64,000 nt of DNA, from the NCBI GenBank assembly GCA_964019135.1, contig OZ025250.1:53195357-53259356 (forward strand). Direction: 5' to 3'. Origin of the DNA: Arenicola marina. Lineage: Eukaryota; Annelida; Polychaeta; Arenicolidae. The position numbers and the translations under genes are program-made. The notes under the pieces were generated by a model. It had not been told where the DNA came from, searched no databases, and saw only the letters and a program-made list of their open reading frames with translations. Shown piece by piece: positions 44,902 to 57,727 of the stretch; the first letter of the stretch is position 1; every line of letters begins with the position of its first letter.

Positions 44902-47900
44902 TCAGCAAGATGATTTAATTCCGTGCAAGAGAACATCGCCAGACGCCAACGATGTGACGGCGATGGGGGTGAAGCCGGCAGCCTGCATGAGGACCCCAAG
45001 GGCCTCTCGGCCCACACAGGCCCCGAGGGCCTGGCTTCCCTCCAGGGCCATAGAGGCCGGGACACAATGATACAGGCTCAGCGGCAGCATCATCCTTCCT
45101 GTCTCTCGCTCAGCCGGGATCTGCAGCGATTCGTATTTATTGGTCTGTATGTCAAACTCGACCACGGCGCAACGCCCTCCCGGCTTCAAGCAGCGAAGGG
45201 CTTCTGTCAAGGCTCGCGACGCCAAGGGAATGTCGTGTAGAGCGTGCCGCATGTAGATGAAATCAAACTTCTCGCTCCAGTCCGGAGGCAGAGTGGAGGC
45301 GTCGCCCTGGACGAACTTGATGTTTGCCAGGTTCGATTCCTCAGCCCGCTTGGTTGCTTTGAAGACGGATGGCTCGACGATATCGATGCCGGTCACGTGA
45401 CTTTTCGGATATCGTCGAGCGAACTCCAGAGCGACTTCACCGAAACCGCAGCCCATGTCGCAAACAGAGATGCCTCTTTCTGAAAAATAAATTGTACCGA
45501 AATTTCTATATGAATTCCGCATAAAAATGTCACTATAACAAATGCAAACACGGGGACCGACCGGGCCACATCTTCCGATTACTGGTAGAATCTCATATTA
45601 CAATCGCGAATTATACTCCAAAGAGCTGACGACCGAGGGATGAATGAAATCCATTAACTTGAATGCTGCTGTCATACCAAAGTGGGTCTCAATGTCGGGG
45701 ATGTTCTGGACAAATCCGTCCAGTATTTTATGTTCTGGTTGGTCTCTCATATCGGCTTTCATTTCCCGAAACATCCTCTCAACAGCACTGAACGGAAGGC
45801 CTGGAATACAATGTATGCATATAAAGCCATTGGCATCTTGGACGGTGACTTTAACGCAGGTTTCAGCGAAAAGTTCAACACATTCACTCGGGGTCGACCC
45901 GGTAGCTCAATGGGCTAGAGCGCCCGCATTGAGTGCTCTGCTCACCTGAGACCGAGACGGAGAAAATGAAGGACTGCTACAGATTGATAAAGGGCCAACA
46001 AAATGCTTAACGTAATGCAAAACTTGCACTATTACTATTAGATATATTAGGAGTTAAATTTAAATTCTAGTTTACCTCACATATGTGCTGGGTCTCCTTG
46101 CTTCTTTGGTTTAACTCTCGCATATCACATTCTAAGTAAAATGTTTAGCCTTCCTAGATCTTGTGAACCAATCGCCTTGCACCTTATCATTTATTAGATG
46201 TCAGTATATATCGACCACCCATTTGGTTCCCCCACCCATTTCCGACGTGTCTCGGTATCCATTACGAAACAGCAATGATTTGTTCCAACCACGGTTGATG
46301 AAAACGTATTCTCGCAATTGCTTCTTGTGGAGGACGATTCGTGCTTGGAACAGACTGCCTGGTGATGTAAGAGAATCTACATCCATTGACTGTTTCAAGT
46401 CTTCATATAAGACGTTATACTTCCAACCATGCAACAAGTTGTATAATATGTTCTCCGGTCACGGCGCCATCCAGCTTAGCAGACTGCGTATGGGCCTAAG
46501 TGGTCTCAAGGGCCGCAGACACAAATATGGTTTTGTTAGTGATAACATATGTGAATACTGTCTGACACAACCTGAAGATACTATCCACTATATACTTAAG
46601 TGTCCGGCCTTTACAGCACACAGAAACCGACTTTGTGAAGACCTATCCTTTCTAGAACTGTACAATGTAAGACTAATCCCAACTACCAAAAATAATTGTG
46701 ACATCCTATGCGACCTGCTCCTCCACGGTTCATCTGCATTTACCATTGAAGATAACACATCAATGTTTCAATCTATTATGCGCTACATAGTCAGTACCAA
46801 ACGTTTCTCGTGATAATCTTTTCCTAAGATGTTATACTGATTCTTGCCCTACTGATCAATTATGTCACATGATTGATTTGTTTCTGTATTTGCATTGCTG
46901 CTGATCAATTTACATTTCTGTTTGTTCTTTCCGAGGTGAACATTAATATGTGAATTCGCTGTTGTGAACCTCGTAAAATAAATAAAGTTTATATATATCA
47001 ACCAAGAGATGGCTCGCGCAGCTAGAAAACTAGCCGGTTAGGCGGGCCGTTTAAATCCATCACCACAATCACCATAATTCTTTTGTGCGTGACGTCATGT
47101 TTTATTGTTCTACGCCATGTAACTATGGCAACGATTGACTATTGAAGATGTCACATGGCGGTTTGGGTCAGATTGCAGGCTTTTAGCGGCTTTCAGATTT
47201 TATGCTATTGTACTAGTTGACACGACCATCAACTCGTAATAATAAGTAATAATATAAGTACATAAAAATGTTATATATGGGTGTTTAGGCTTGAGCAGGG
47301 GATGAAGGCTAGCATGATCAAATGATCTCCTGGGCCAGTAACATGGGGGTGGATGAAACCATGCCCCAAACCTGGCCACTATCCCATAAACCAGAGAGAC
47401 TTTTAAATACAGTATACCGAAAAAGAAACTTACTTTGCAAATATAAAACTTATAAAAATGAATAAACATAACAACTAATCAACTTCCGTCTTGGGATAAC
47501 GATGGGCATACTCACCAGGTGGCCCTTCCTTCCTGGCGCACTGTAGTAAATTCAATATATTATAGGCCCCCCCCACCAAAAAAAAAATTATTTTGCCATA
47601 ATAATTTTTAAAAAAACCAATAATAATTAAACGTAATTAGGCACAACAACGAATCAATTAAACAATAAAATAATGCCGGGAGTACAAACCTGGTGGCCCT
47701 TCTTTTCTGGCGCACTGCAGGAGATCCTCGTGCGGCATGGTAGCGTAGGGCAGAGTTCGAGCCATGATGCGGAAAAAAAAACTATTTTGTGACGTCAGAG
47801 CCTCTCTGTGAGATACCGGAAGGAGATACCTTGTTCCGGTCTCGTCAATCTGCACGATGTCGGACAGAGCCATGTGATCTAGCCACTCCTTGACATATCT

Positions 47901-48687
47901 GAATCAAGAAAATTGGCATTGAGGCTAGACAAACCCTCGCCCTAAAGTAAATATAAGTGGGGCTGCATCGTCTTGTCCGCCTTGTATTTATATGTATAGA
48001 TATTAAAATAATCTCCTAGAACGAATATATAGATACATTTATTAGCAGATTTTTCAAAAGGTCTGCTGGCCAGAGCGGTCGTAGCTTGAAATGTTGAGGG
48101 GTATATAATGGTGGCAAAATGAATGGGAATTTATACATAGCAGAATTGAAACGGGAATGGCATAGTCCGTTCATCTTGTGTTAGAGAAACACATTTTAAG
48201 CTATACATGCCATATAGCGTCTGTGGGGAGGATCGTGAGCCAGAACGGAGCCATGCCCCGGAGTAACGCCCTAATCTTGATTTTTTGAATTCTGAACGAG
48301 ATTAGATATTAACACAATGGGACGGCACGGCGGCTGACTGGCCTCGCGGAGCTCACTCGACAAATAATGTGTGTGCGCTAACAACTAGATCATTCGGGTG
48401 AGCTCGAATGTGGGATGAAACAAACACTGTTTTAAAAAACAAAGGGTTAGGGTTAGGCTTAGGGTTAGGTTTAGGGTTGAAATTGGTTCTCACCTCTCCT
48501 TGCAGGAGGCGCGTTCAGCAATCTCCGCGGCAGTTAACATGGTGTCCACCTTGGCCATGACGTTAAAAAGGCCAAGATCAAGGCCGAATGATAAGTTCAG
48601 CGTGGTGTAGGCGGACAAGACGATATCCTTGATCCTGTCACTGAACGCCTTGCTCGCTGGGTCCACTGCCTGACTTCCCTCTGCCAT
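44902..48687 (-). CDS. Rv2258c-like SAM-dependent methyltransferase D (intact, 4 coding exons, 367 aa)
   Basis: Exons: complement(48494..48687), (47690..47898), (45678..45800), (44902..45479); 1104 nt with stop, all phases consistent. The domains are as in gene B: winged-helix-like N-terminus, SAM loop VCDMGCGFG, GID acid, QGDA, CLKPGGR. Compared with B it has one extra residue in exon 2 (SFFFRIMART for SFIRIMART, from an in-frame expansion of an A-run), QIDET for KIDET, MAKVD for MAQVD, and keeps FIYMRHALHDI where B has FIYMLYALHDI. Intron 2 is longer than in B because of a LINE end (46218-46991). It has the same weak exon 2 donor GTTTGT, the same telomere-like tract in intron 1 and the same MITE at its stop codon. 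Likely cytosolic; substrate unknown. Confidence 0.92.
46218..46991 (+). mobile_element. 5'-truncated LINE 3' end with 13-bp target duplication
   Basis: The frame to the stop at 46811-46813 encodes an ORF2 C-terminus: YPLRNSNDLFQPRLMKTYSR, WRTIRAWNRLPGDVR, then LSRLRMGLSGLKGRRH and a C-x2-C-x8-H-x4-C motif (ICEYCLTQPEDTIHYILKC). The 3' end is aataaataaagttt. Flanking repeats TATATATCGACCA (46205-46217) and TATATATCAACCA (46992-47004) are the target duplication. The matching site in gene B (about 9118-9150) is empty, so it inserted after the duplication, or was lost from B. Orientation is opposite to the host gene. Confidence 0.85.
47514..47544 (-). repeat. Relic duplicate of exon 2 end in gene D
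   Basis: Counterpart of 9642-9672, with the consensus GTGAGT donor. Confidence 0.6.
48443..48478 (+). repeat. Telomere-like tract in intron 1 of gene D
   Basis: Same five TTAGGG-type units as at 10571-10605. Confidence 0.8.
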
Positions 48688-49137
48688 GGTCGGCTCAATA
48701 GGTTCTCTGCCACGAAAGAGGACAGACGTAAAAAGGCACAGATCGTTTTTGAGGGTCATGCAAATTATGAATATCAAAAGAGGGCAAGGAAGATGCGGTG
48801 AAGGGAAAGAGGGGGAAGGGGGGGAGGGCGGAGGAAGGGAGTGGTAAATGGGAAAAAAGTACCATCGGTTTAACTAAGACGCTTTAAAGCTGACGATCGG
48901 GTGAGGGAGGGGGGGGGGGAGTCGGTCCTACATAACATAACATAACAACAGAAAATGCTGTAACAGAGAAAACAGTTAAATTCTGACGTTTTACCCCCAA
49001 GGGGTCACGCGGGATTATTTCGAGTCATGCCACAGCTAATAACTTAAACATGAAGCGCCCTCCCCCCACACCCCGTCGTCGGTTTCTGTCCCGCCCCGCG
49101 CGAGTATCAATTAGAGATTGGGCGGGCGAGACTTATC

Positions 49138-49351
49138 TGCCCGCGCCCGCCCCGCACCCGCGTCTCAAGCCCCTTGGTGGCCCGCGCCCACCCCGCGCCC
49201 ACAATAACCTGCCCGCGCCCACCCCGCACCCGCAACGACTTGCCCACGGGCGCACGCGCCCGCACAGAGCTGCCCGCGCCCGCTCCGCGCCCACAATAAC
49301 CTGCCCGCTCCGCGCCCACAATAACCTGCCCGCGCCCGCCAAGCGCCCACA
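49138..49351. repeat. GC-rich minisatellite, duplicate of 11265-11462
   Basis: It has one extra ccgctccgcgcccacaataa-type unit compared with copy 1. Confidence 0.75.
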
Positions 49352-52300
49352 ACGACTTGCCCAAGGAATTATGGCATTATGTGCCATAATTCCGTTTGTT
49401 GGCGTCAGCACTGGTCCCAAGGTGAACCTTTCACCTTGCAGCTATGACAAGTGCGCTTTCTGAGAGCAGGAATGTGACCCACTCACGCGTCCTTTCAGCG
49501 ACGCCATTTTTCACCGTGCATTGTCTGCCAGCAGCAGTAGAACTATTACCGCCTCCCCGCTTCCACCACCGAACACGGTTAACCATTATCCATGTCGTCA
49601 AAAAAAAAATCATCCACGTCCTCATTAAAAGATATCAGCTCATCCACCGCCAAACTCATCACCACTGTGTTGAATACGGAGAGCGTCACAGCTGATCTTC
49701 TAATCAAAATACAGTATTCGGGGCTGCGATGTTTGGCAACGCACCGAAGTAAGCATCAGGCCCTTTAACATGGAAATTATGTCATCACCAGGCCGCTAAA
49801 ATGTCGAATATCGAACAAAATAGCATAACTAGAGCTACAAAGTATGAAGTATCAAATGTGGAAGTAAAAGAGGAAGTAAGTCATCCGGATAGCGCGAGCT
49901 ATGCTGGTTACCCGCACAAGTCATCGCTATCGGGGTACAAAGTCAAGTACAAGTTGGGATTCAAGCCAGGGGGTTGATGAGGCATCGCTACGGCCTCCAA
50001 TGGGGTCCCGGGCCCGCGCGGGGGCGGGTGGAGTCTGGGGTGGGGGCACAACGGGGGAGACATAAACCATTGCGCCGCCCAAATTATTCCTTTTTCACAT
50101 GTTTTCTCTTTCCCCGGGGCAGAAACATTTTCTCTTCATCTGCCCATCTAAGAGTAAAAATTTGTGGCTTTCTTTCCTTTTGTTCTCGCATATTCCCATG
50201 ATTATCACTTATCGACCTGCATCCGCCCCTGTTTAAGATATGTGTACACCACCTATATAATATGTAGTAAGCAGTAATCTCCGGGATTCGGGATAACCGT
50301 TTAATTATCTACGTGAAGCGATAACAACTTAGTATTATGTTCGGGATTTGCTCTCCTATCTTTTATTTACTAAACCACGTGGGCCAAATCCACAGACTGG
50401 TTGGGTGTCGTCTTTCCTTTACAAATCCGATATCCATGCTTTTGCGAGTGGAATAATATCAAACTTCACGATCTGTACACCCCCCGACACATCGAGACTG
50501 CATTACACCATAAAAGGCCCGGTTTTTAGACTGACGATTCTAACATCCCTAAACCCACCGCTCACTTAGGCTTGGACTGCGTGTGGCACGGCGCTCTTCT
50601 GCCCTATAAACAACAACTTCCACGTGGATACTTAGCTATTCGTGACGTGACGTCGCAGCCCCAAATAGCAGTGGTAAGGATTGGGAGGGGGGGGGGGGGG
50701 GGTTGCGAAGTCACACACCGGTGACCTCATACATATTCTTAGAGCACGCTGATCTAGCAAGTACGGGCAAACAAACGGCTTGAAGCTGAGGCGCGCATGG
50801 TTAAACCCAATGGGAGTAAAGCGGCCTCGGATGTTTTTCCTTTGATAAAACTATCACAGGACCACGTTCCTGGGACGATATGTAATGGTGTTGAGACAAT
50901 ACTTAACAACACTCATGGACCGGTTATTGTGTTTACATTATGAATGAAAAGATCACTGCACATATAGTCAATAACAGTAAGAGCACCGAAATGTACACCG
51001 ACCACAGGATAAAGTATAGTTAACGTACCGTCTGCAATTGAAACGCGCAATGCTCTGTACCCACCTCTTTTGACCCTGTACGGTTATATAGAGGTGCAAG
51101 CATTATACAGCCTCCCTGTTTCTCAATGGGGTGGGCGTGCCCGGTGGTCACTCCATACGATATTGTTATTATACAGATTTATGTCGCGCTGAGGCCGATA
51201 GAGTATCAGCTTGGGTGGTGGCAGGAGGGTGGGGCGGAAACAATGTACATAGTTATCCAGGCACTGCGAGGGGGCGCAATGCTCGATATAAGCGGGGGGG
51301 GCCAGCAGCCGTTGTTCGCCTAGGTTTAAGAGCCTATGTGCCCCTATTCCACCCATCCGTTGTCACCCCCCCCACCCCCCCATCCAGTTTCATCCAACTT
51401 TATTTCATTGTCCCGGGAGGTTTCTTGGCCCAAGTCTTTTTTTATCTGCAAGCCGCATTTCACATGTTTTGTCTTAGACCTGAGCATTATATACGTGGTT
51501 CTTTTATGCACATGTTATGTTGCTGAACCTGAAGCTGATATGGACATCACCGCAGATTACGTGGAAGTTATGTCACTTGAGTATATCACAATATATTTTG
51601 TCTCACAACTTAAAATCGAGAGTACCGGGAATATGTCTTAGGCCACCAGATAGTCATGTAAGTATACATTTTCTAGTGCATCCTTCGGGCTTCCAATTAA
51701 AAACATATCGGGAAAGTTCAGTTGTCTTGAGCTTTTACCCCACACATAAGATAACTTAATCAATGGTTCTTGGAAGTTAATCAGGCCCCACACAACAAGT
51801 ACTACAGCCCTAACTTAGCTTGTGCACCCCCCGCCCCCCTCCGGGCGCGTCCGCCTACGACCCTCCTACCAGATCCCTTTACAGTACAGTGATAACATAA
51901 TTTTATTGATGTTAGTTGAATTTTGTAGATTAAAATAAATAACTCCCTAAATATCTCGCGCACTGATCTACCTAATTCATCGTGCGGGTCTCAACTGTCT
52001 GACTTCCTGGCCTGTTCGTGTAAGTAACAAGACGTGGCTTCTTGCGTGAGTGTGTATGTGGCGGGGGGGGGGGGGGGGAGGCAGGGGGCGGGGGGCAAGG
52101 GGGGGCTCTTGTGTGGTAAAGATATGATTGTAAAGTAACCCATCCCCTTAACAAATATTCCACTCAAAGAATTTTTGGTGGATTTTGGAAGTGCGACTCC
52201 TAGATACTAGATAAGAGAGGAGAGAGAATAACGGGGTTGACTACTATTACAATTTGTTTTGGGTAAATGCTTAGGTTGCCCGGACTAAAATGTAAAGGTA

Positions 52301-52833
52301 CATGCGCGTGTGATGTGGTGTTTATGAGCAGCTTGCCGCGACTGCATAAGGATAAAAAAATAGCCTAACCGGCCAATCTAGACGTCTGCTTTTTCGAGTA
52401 CGGCTGGTGATAGCGCGACCTGAACGAGACGTATTGCCAAGCAGCGCTGCAGCGTTGCAAACTCGATATCGGTGCATAAAACATAAAATAGATTGCAGGG
52501 ACGTTCAGAGTAATGAACTCCACATTGTTAACAAGGCGGCCATGGTGTGTTCATCGTGGTAGTTTTGTCATTCAACTTCTAAACAGCTGCTACCCAGTCA
52601 ACCGGTTTATATACAAGGGTTATCGCTAACAAGATGCTATGCTAAAAATACGGCGCAATGTTCGCTGGCGTGCATCTAGCAGCAAAACTACGTTGACCGG
52701 CGGCCCTTGCATGTGTCAGTGCTTGTAACACGACGCGACCCTGGATGAAGAGTAAAACCCACTGGGTTTTATTCAGATTGTTCTCTCAAGGCATTATTTT
52801 GCTCTAGTTTAGTGTGTTTGAGTCCTCGCAAGA

Positions 52834-53014
52834 CATGGGCGGATCCAGAGGTGGGGGGGGGGCGATCCGGCCCCGCCCCCCCCTTTTACGGCCGAAATTT
52901 ATACAATTTATACCATTGAACATATGAAAACCATAACCGGCCCCCTATCCAGCATATCTATCCAGTATACCTGAAACCGCTCCCCCTTATGCATATTTTC
53001 TGGATTCGCCCCTG
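52834..53014. mobile_element. hAT-like MITE, duplicate of 15003-15189
   Basis: Same ends. It is six bases shorter, from shorter G and C tracts plus one lost base elsewhere. Confidence 0.6.
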
Positions 53015-53294
53015 TAAAACGACATTTCCGCGTCGTGCTCCTTTGACATTAAGTTACACGTAAAATCCGGAACTCAGGTGGATGTAAAGCCTCCGAGTAA
53101 ACTAATTTATTAACCCAACGGATGGCTTTGTTGTAGCTGCTCACGTGACACACATATAGTATAAGACTATATACATGTACATGGTTTGTTTGTTTAGATA
53201 GAAGTTTAGAATAACCCCCAACTCTTTAGAAGAAATCCATAGGATCTATTGCCTGCACGGACATATAGTTTCCACTGAGGAATTCACATAGGCA

Positions 53295-53439
53295 GTGTGC
53301 CTGTTTTCCAATTGCCAATAAAATATGTTTAAACTATATAGTTTCCACTGGCGGGATTCGAACCAGATGCCAACCTGTTCGTGTGACCTAGAAGATCGTA
53401 GACGAGTGCAACCAGCAATAGTCTCTCGAGCTACCTTCC
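53295..53439 (-). mobile_element. tRNA-derived SINE remnant, duplicate of 15470-15616
   Basis: The B box GGTTCGAATCC is at 53364-53354 on the minus strand. Confidence 0.6.
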
Positions 53440-54443
53440 AGGTTGCAACTGCAAAATATACTTCCCAATGGCAAAATATCGACATGGGAAACTGTTAACA
53501 TAGCAGAATGTCTACTCACCAGTATAGCCTCCTGCACTCTCCTGGCTGACACAAAGCTTCTGTCGGGGCAGGCGTTTGGTCCCTGTATTACATAACATGA
53601 GTAAGAAATACGTGATTGCAGGGTCTCGGACTGGGAATAAACGTTGTCCTATGGTACGCGGAAGCTGCATAAGCCCCGCCATTAGTTGATATTTACAAAT
53701 AATGTATGGATATATGTAAATCGTTCATAGATATCGAAGTGTCCGCACCAAAAAACCGACTAATCGAGCCAATGTCTTGCAATACTGAATAATGAATACA
53801 ACACTGAAGAATACAGGTGGGTCCCATCTTACCGTTATTTAGGGGACCTACTAGGCGTTGAAGCGCTTGTTCAGAATTATATAACCTGTTCGTATTTAGA
53901 TCAGGCCGTGTTATCCCGGGGCCTTCATCATAGCTTTCGCCTATTGGCCTGATGCAGTTTCGGATAGTGGTCAGATAGTGCATCAGATAATTCCGTCCTG
54001 TCTCTTATGAAAAAGTACAATGGTATACCATGATAAATAGGCATGGTACTTTGGCGGAGGTATATACCATGGTATACGATAGTATTTGATACCATGATTT
54101 ACTAGGGTACTTTGGCGGAGGTATATCATGATATACGTTTCAACCTAACCCCCCCCCCCCCCCGTACCCCCGTTTCAAGCTGCTTTTTCTGTTTCACATA
54201 CCTTATGACCGCTATGGCGCCTCATACACCACTCTGGTTGAGCGCAGTTGGGTCGACGATCAGGCCAAGAGGCGATGGGTGTGGGTGTAGGGGGCAGAAA
54301 GTGTGTGTGTGGGGGAGGGGGGGGGGGGGGTTGCCGGTGTGATTGACAGCGAGGAACGAACCGATTTTTTTAAAGCACGGTGTGTCTCTCCGGTGGGTAG
54401 TTATCACGCCCTGACTGCACGCTCGAGCAATGTCCGCTCGGCA

Positions 54444-54787
54444 CTGTGGGCTCTCGCCCCTATACCGCCCCTAACTGTGGGCACTCGTCCCTCCACCGCA
54501 CCTGACTGAGGGCACTCGCCCCTCCACCGCTCCTGACTGGGCACTCGCCCCTCCACCGCGCCTGACTGTGGGCACTCGCCCCTCCATCGCGCCTGACTGA
54601 GGGCACTCGCCGCTCCACCGCCCCTGACTGAGGGCACTCGCCGCTCCACCGCCCCTCACTGTGGGCACACGCCCCTCCACCGCCCCTGACTGAGGGCACT
54701 CGCCCCTCCACCACCCCTCACTGTGGACCCTCGCCCCTCACCGCCCCTGACTGAAGGCACTCGCCCCTCCACCGCCCCTCACTGAGG
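54444..54787. repeat. 31-bp minisatellite, about 11 units
   Basis: Counterpart of 16645-17070, shorter by two to three units. Confidence 0.9.
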
Positions 54788-56936
54788 TCACAAGATCCCA
54801 TGTCTTTCTTCGTAAAGAGTAGGGGGTTACCCCGGGGACATGGCTCCACTCTTCCTTCTCCCATTGACGCGATATGACCAACAGTGGTTAAAGCGTCCTG
54901 AATAACCAACCAACCCAGTGGCACAATGAAACCTGCTTAGCCCATGTGTTCTCAAAAGTGGCATAAAGCACTGTTATCTCGATCTCTTCAATGCCTTACA
55001 CCCAACTACTGCAATACCCGGGCGTAATATACATAGTTCAACATGTTTCTTTATAATTCAGGAGTTCTTCATAGTGTAAATATTGCTATTATGAGCCTGC
55101 TGCGTGCATCATTGCTGTGTGAGTGATCATGTGGCAATGTATTTGGCTCAATTACTGAGCAGAGAGAACTACAAAACTTGTAACAAGATGTGGGTTTGCA
55201 CCCCCCCACCCACCTCATCTGGTGAAAATATCATCCTACCTCAATTACATTATCACGGCAGGTTTGGGGCCTGATTTTTAACATGCATGTGCATAAAAGT
55301 GGTCTAAAACAAAACAGATTCACTGTCATTTCAACAAAATTTCATTTCACTGTCATATCTATGTTGTCGGTCCCAGTTTGCATCCCCATAAGATGTTTCT
55401 GGAAGAATCTCCTTAGATGAACTGACAAATATTATAGCTTGAGCACACTGTTTTCAAGATCAGTTTATTCCGCTTCGCAGAATGAAGTCTAAGAACTTAG
55501 CATGTTTGATGTCATATCGGCGTCTAGGGACGGCCAGAGATACTGCATACTTCATAATAACTCTAAGGTCATAGGCTGCTGACTTTCCATTCAAAGCTTC
55601 AAAACCAATTGACATCTGCTCAAAGCTGCTTTTTTGATTAAAGTGTTAACATTTTGCACCCAACTCGGCAACTCTTTCTTAACTGTCCACAGGCTACATT
55701 ACTTAATAGTATTCATATATGAGACATGGTTTACAAGATGAGGTCACAAGCTTCACAATATGATATAGATTGCCTCTGTTTATTCATATGGCAAGCCTGT
55801 AAAATGATATCCTCTACAGTGTTAAACAAATTGTCCACTCCAGAACAACATGTACATCTATTTTTGTGATGTGGCAAGGTACTTTAAATATCAAGAGTAG
55901 TTGATGTAATTACTTCACACACTATCTGACAAAACAGTCACTGTTTGCTATACACAGGGACATGTTCCTAGACACTGGAGTGTTGACTGGCACTAGAATA
56001 ATACCATATCAGAATGCTGAAGAGCGCAAAGTATTTTGTTTTTCAACAGTTACATCATTATTTTTACGATTTTATGTCTTATCATTATAGTTTATAACAT
56101 AAAGTCATATTGTTGTATGAAAAATATATCTGTTTTGTATTGGTTTAAGAAATATGAAAGCTGTCCAAAAAAAAATATTGTCCTGGAGAGGACATTTGGT
56201 CAAAAGCGTGATGTATAGGTGACATCAACCAAAAATGTATATTTCAAGAGTAGGATTATGTCTGATCTTTCTAAAGAGACCAATTCTTCTGCATTTAGAA
56301 ATATAACAAAGTATTCAGTAGAGTGACTGATCTACCAGTTATCGATAATCGGTGTCCTGGAGAGGACACACTTTTAACGGAAAATCAACAAGCCTCAAAA
56401 ATAACTTGATGATGATAACTCACATATTCTTTCCAAACCAATTGCCATGTATGAACCATCAGTTACGTCCTGTATATGATGCTGACAAAGCTCTAGTACA
56501 GATTGCCAATTTAACTAATTTTGCAGGGATGCATTGTTGGTGAGAGGACATTCAAGTTTTTATTTAACGGAAATGACATTGCATAATTTAGTTATTGCTG
56601 GGCCGAATTACATCAAATAACTTGCTTCATATTGTTGACTGCATGAGTGATAATAGCATTTATCACAAATGGACATTCATTAACGGATATCTTTTAGAAT
56701 ATGCACAAAACCGAAATGAGACTCAAAATTGATTTTAAAATGCATGTAACTGTTGAAGTTGTGGAGAAATAATTGGTAGAATTTCATGAAAATGCTTCTG
56801 GAGATTGCCCGTTATGGCATCTATCATATAAAACTATAGCAAACATAGCAGGGCCATTAATTGATCTGCCAAAGCGGGAAGAACCTGTTTCTGCTAAAAT
56901 GCTCGGTTAACGTGAAATTGCCCCCTTACTGCTCAC

Positions 56937-57727
56937 CACGGTCCCTCACTGCCCTCCACGGTCCATCACTGCCCTCCATGGTCCTTCACGGCTCTTCACG
57001 GTCCCTCACTGCCCTACACGGTCCTTCACTGACCACCACGGTCCCTCACTGACCTTCACGGCCCTCTACTGCCAGCCTCTGCTCTCAGCTGCCCTCTAAT
57101 GTTTTTCATCGCCCACCACTATTCCCCACCACCCACCACTGTGCCCCATCGCCAACCACTGTTTGTCACTACCTTACACTTCTCCACCGCCCTGTGGCAT
57201 CCCCCACGGCTACCCAGCCCACTACTTTGCACTATTACCCACCATCACCCCCTACCATTCACTATCCCCCATGATTACCCAAGCCACTACCATTCACTAT
57301 CCCCAACGACTACCTAACCCACTGCCTTTCACTTTCCTCCACGACTACCAAACTCACTACCTTTCACTTTCCCCCACGACTACCCAACCCACTACCTTTC
57401 TCTGTCCTCCACGACTACCCAACCTACTACCTTTCTCTATCATCCACGACTACCCAACGCACTACCTCTCTCTCTCCTCCACGACTACCCAACCCACTAC
57501 CTTCCACTATCCCCCACCACTCTCACCTATCCCCTACCACCACCCACTACCTTCCACATTCCCCCATCACTTTCACCTAACCCCCACCACTCCACCACCC
57601 ACTACCTTCCACATTCCCCCAGCACTGTCCTTTAACCCGCTCGAATACCCACCACTGTCCCCCATCGACTACCACTATCACTAACCGCCAACCATTACCC
57701 ACCACCGCCCGCTACCCCCCCCCCCCC
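56937..57727. repeat. CT-rich minisatellite region, duplicate of 19230-20030
   Basis: Nearly the same length and unit order; the closing C-run is longer here. Confidence 0.85.
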
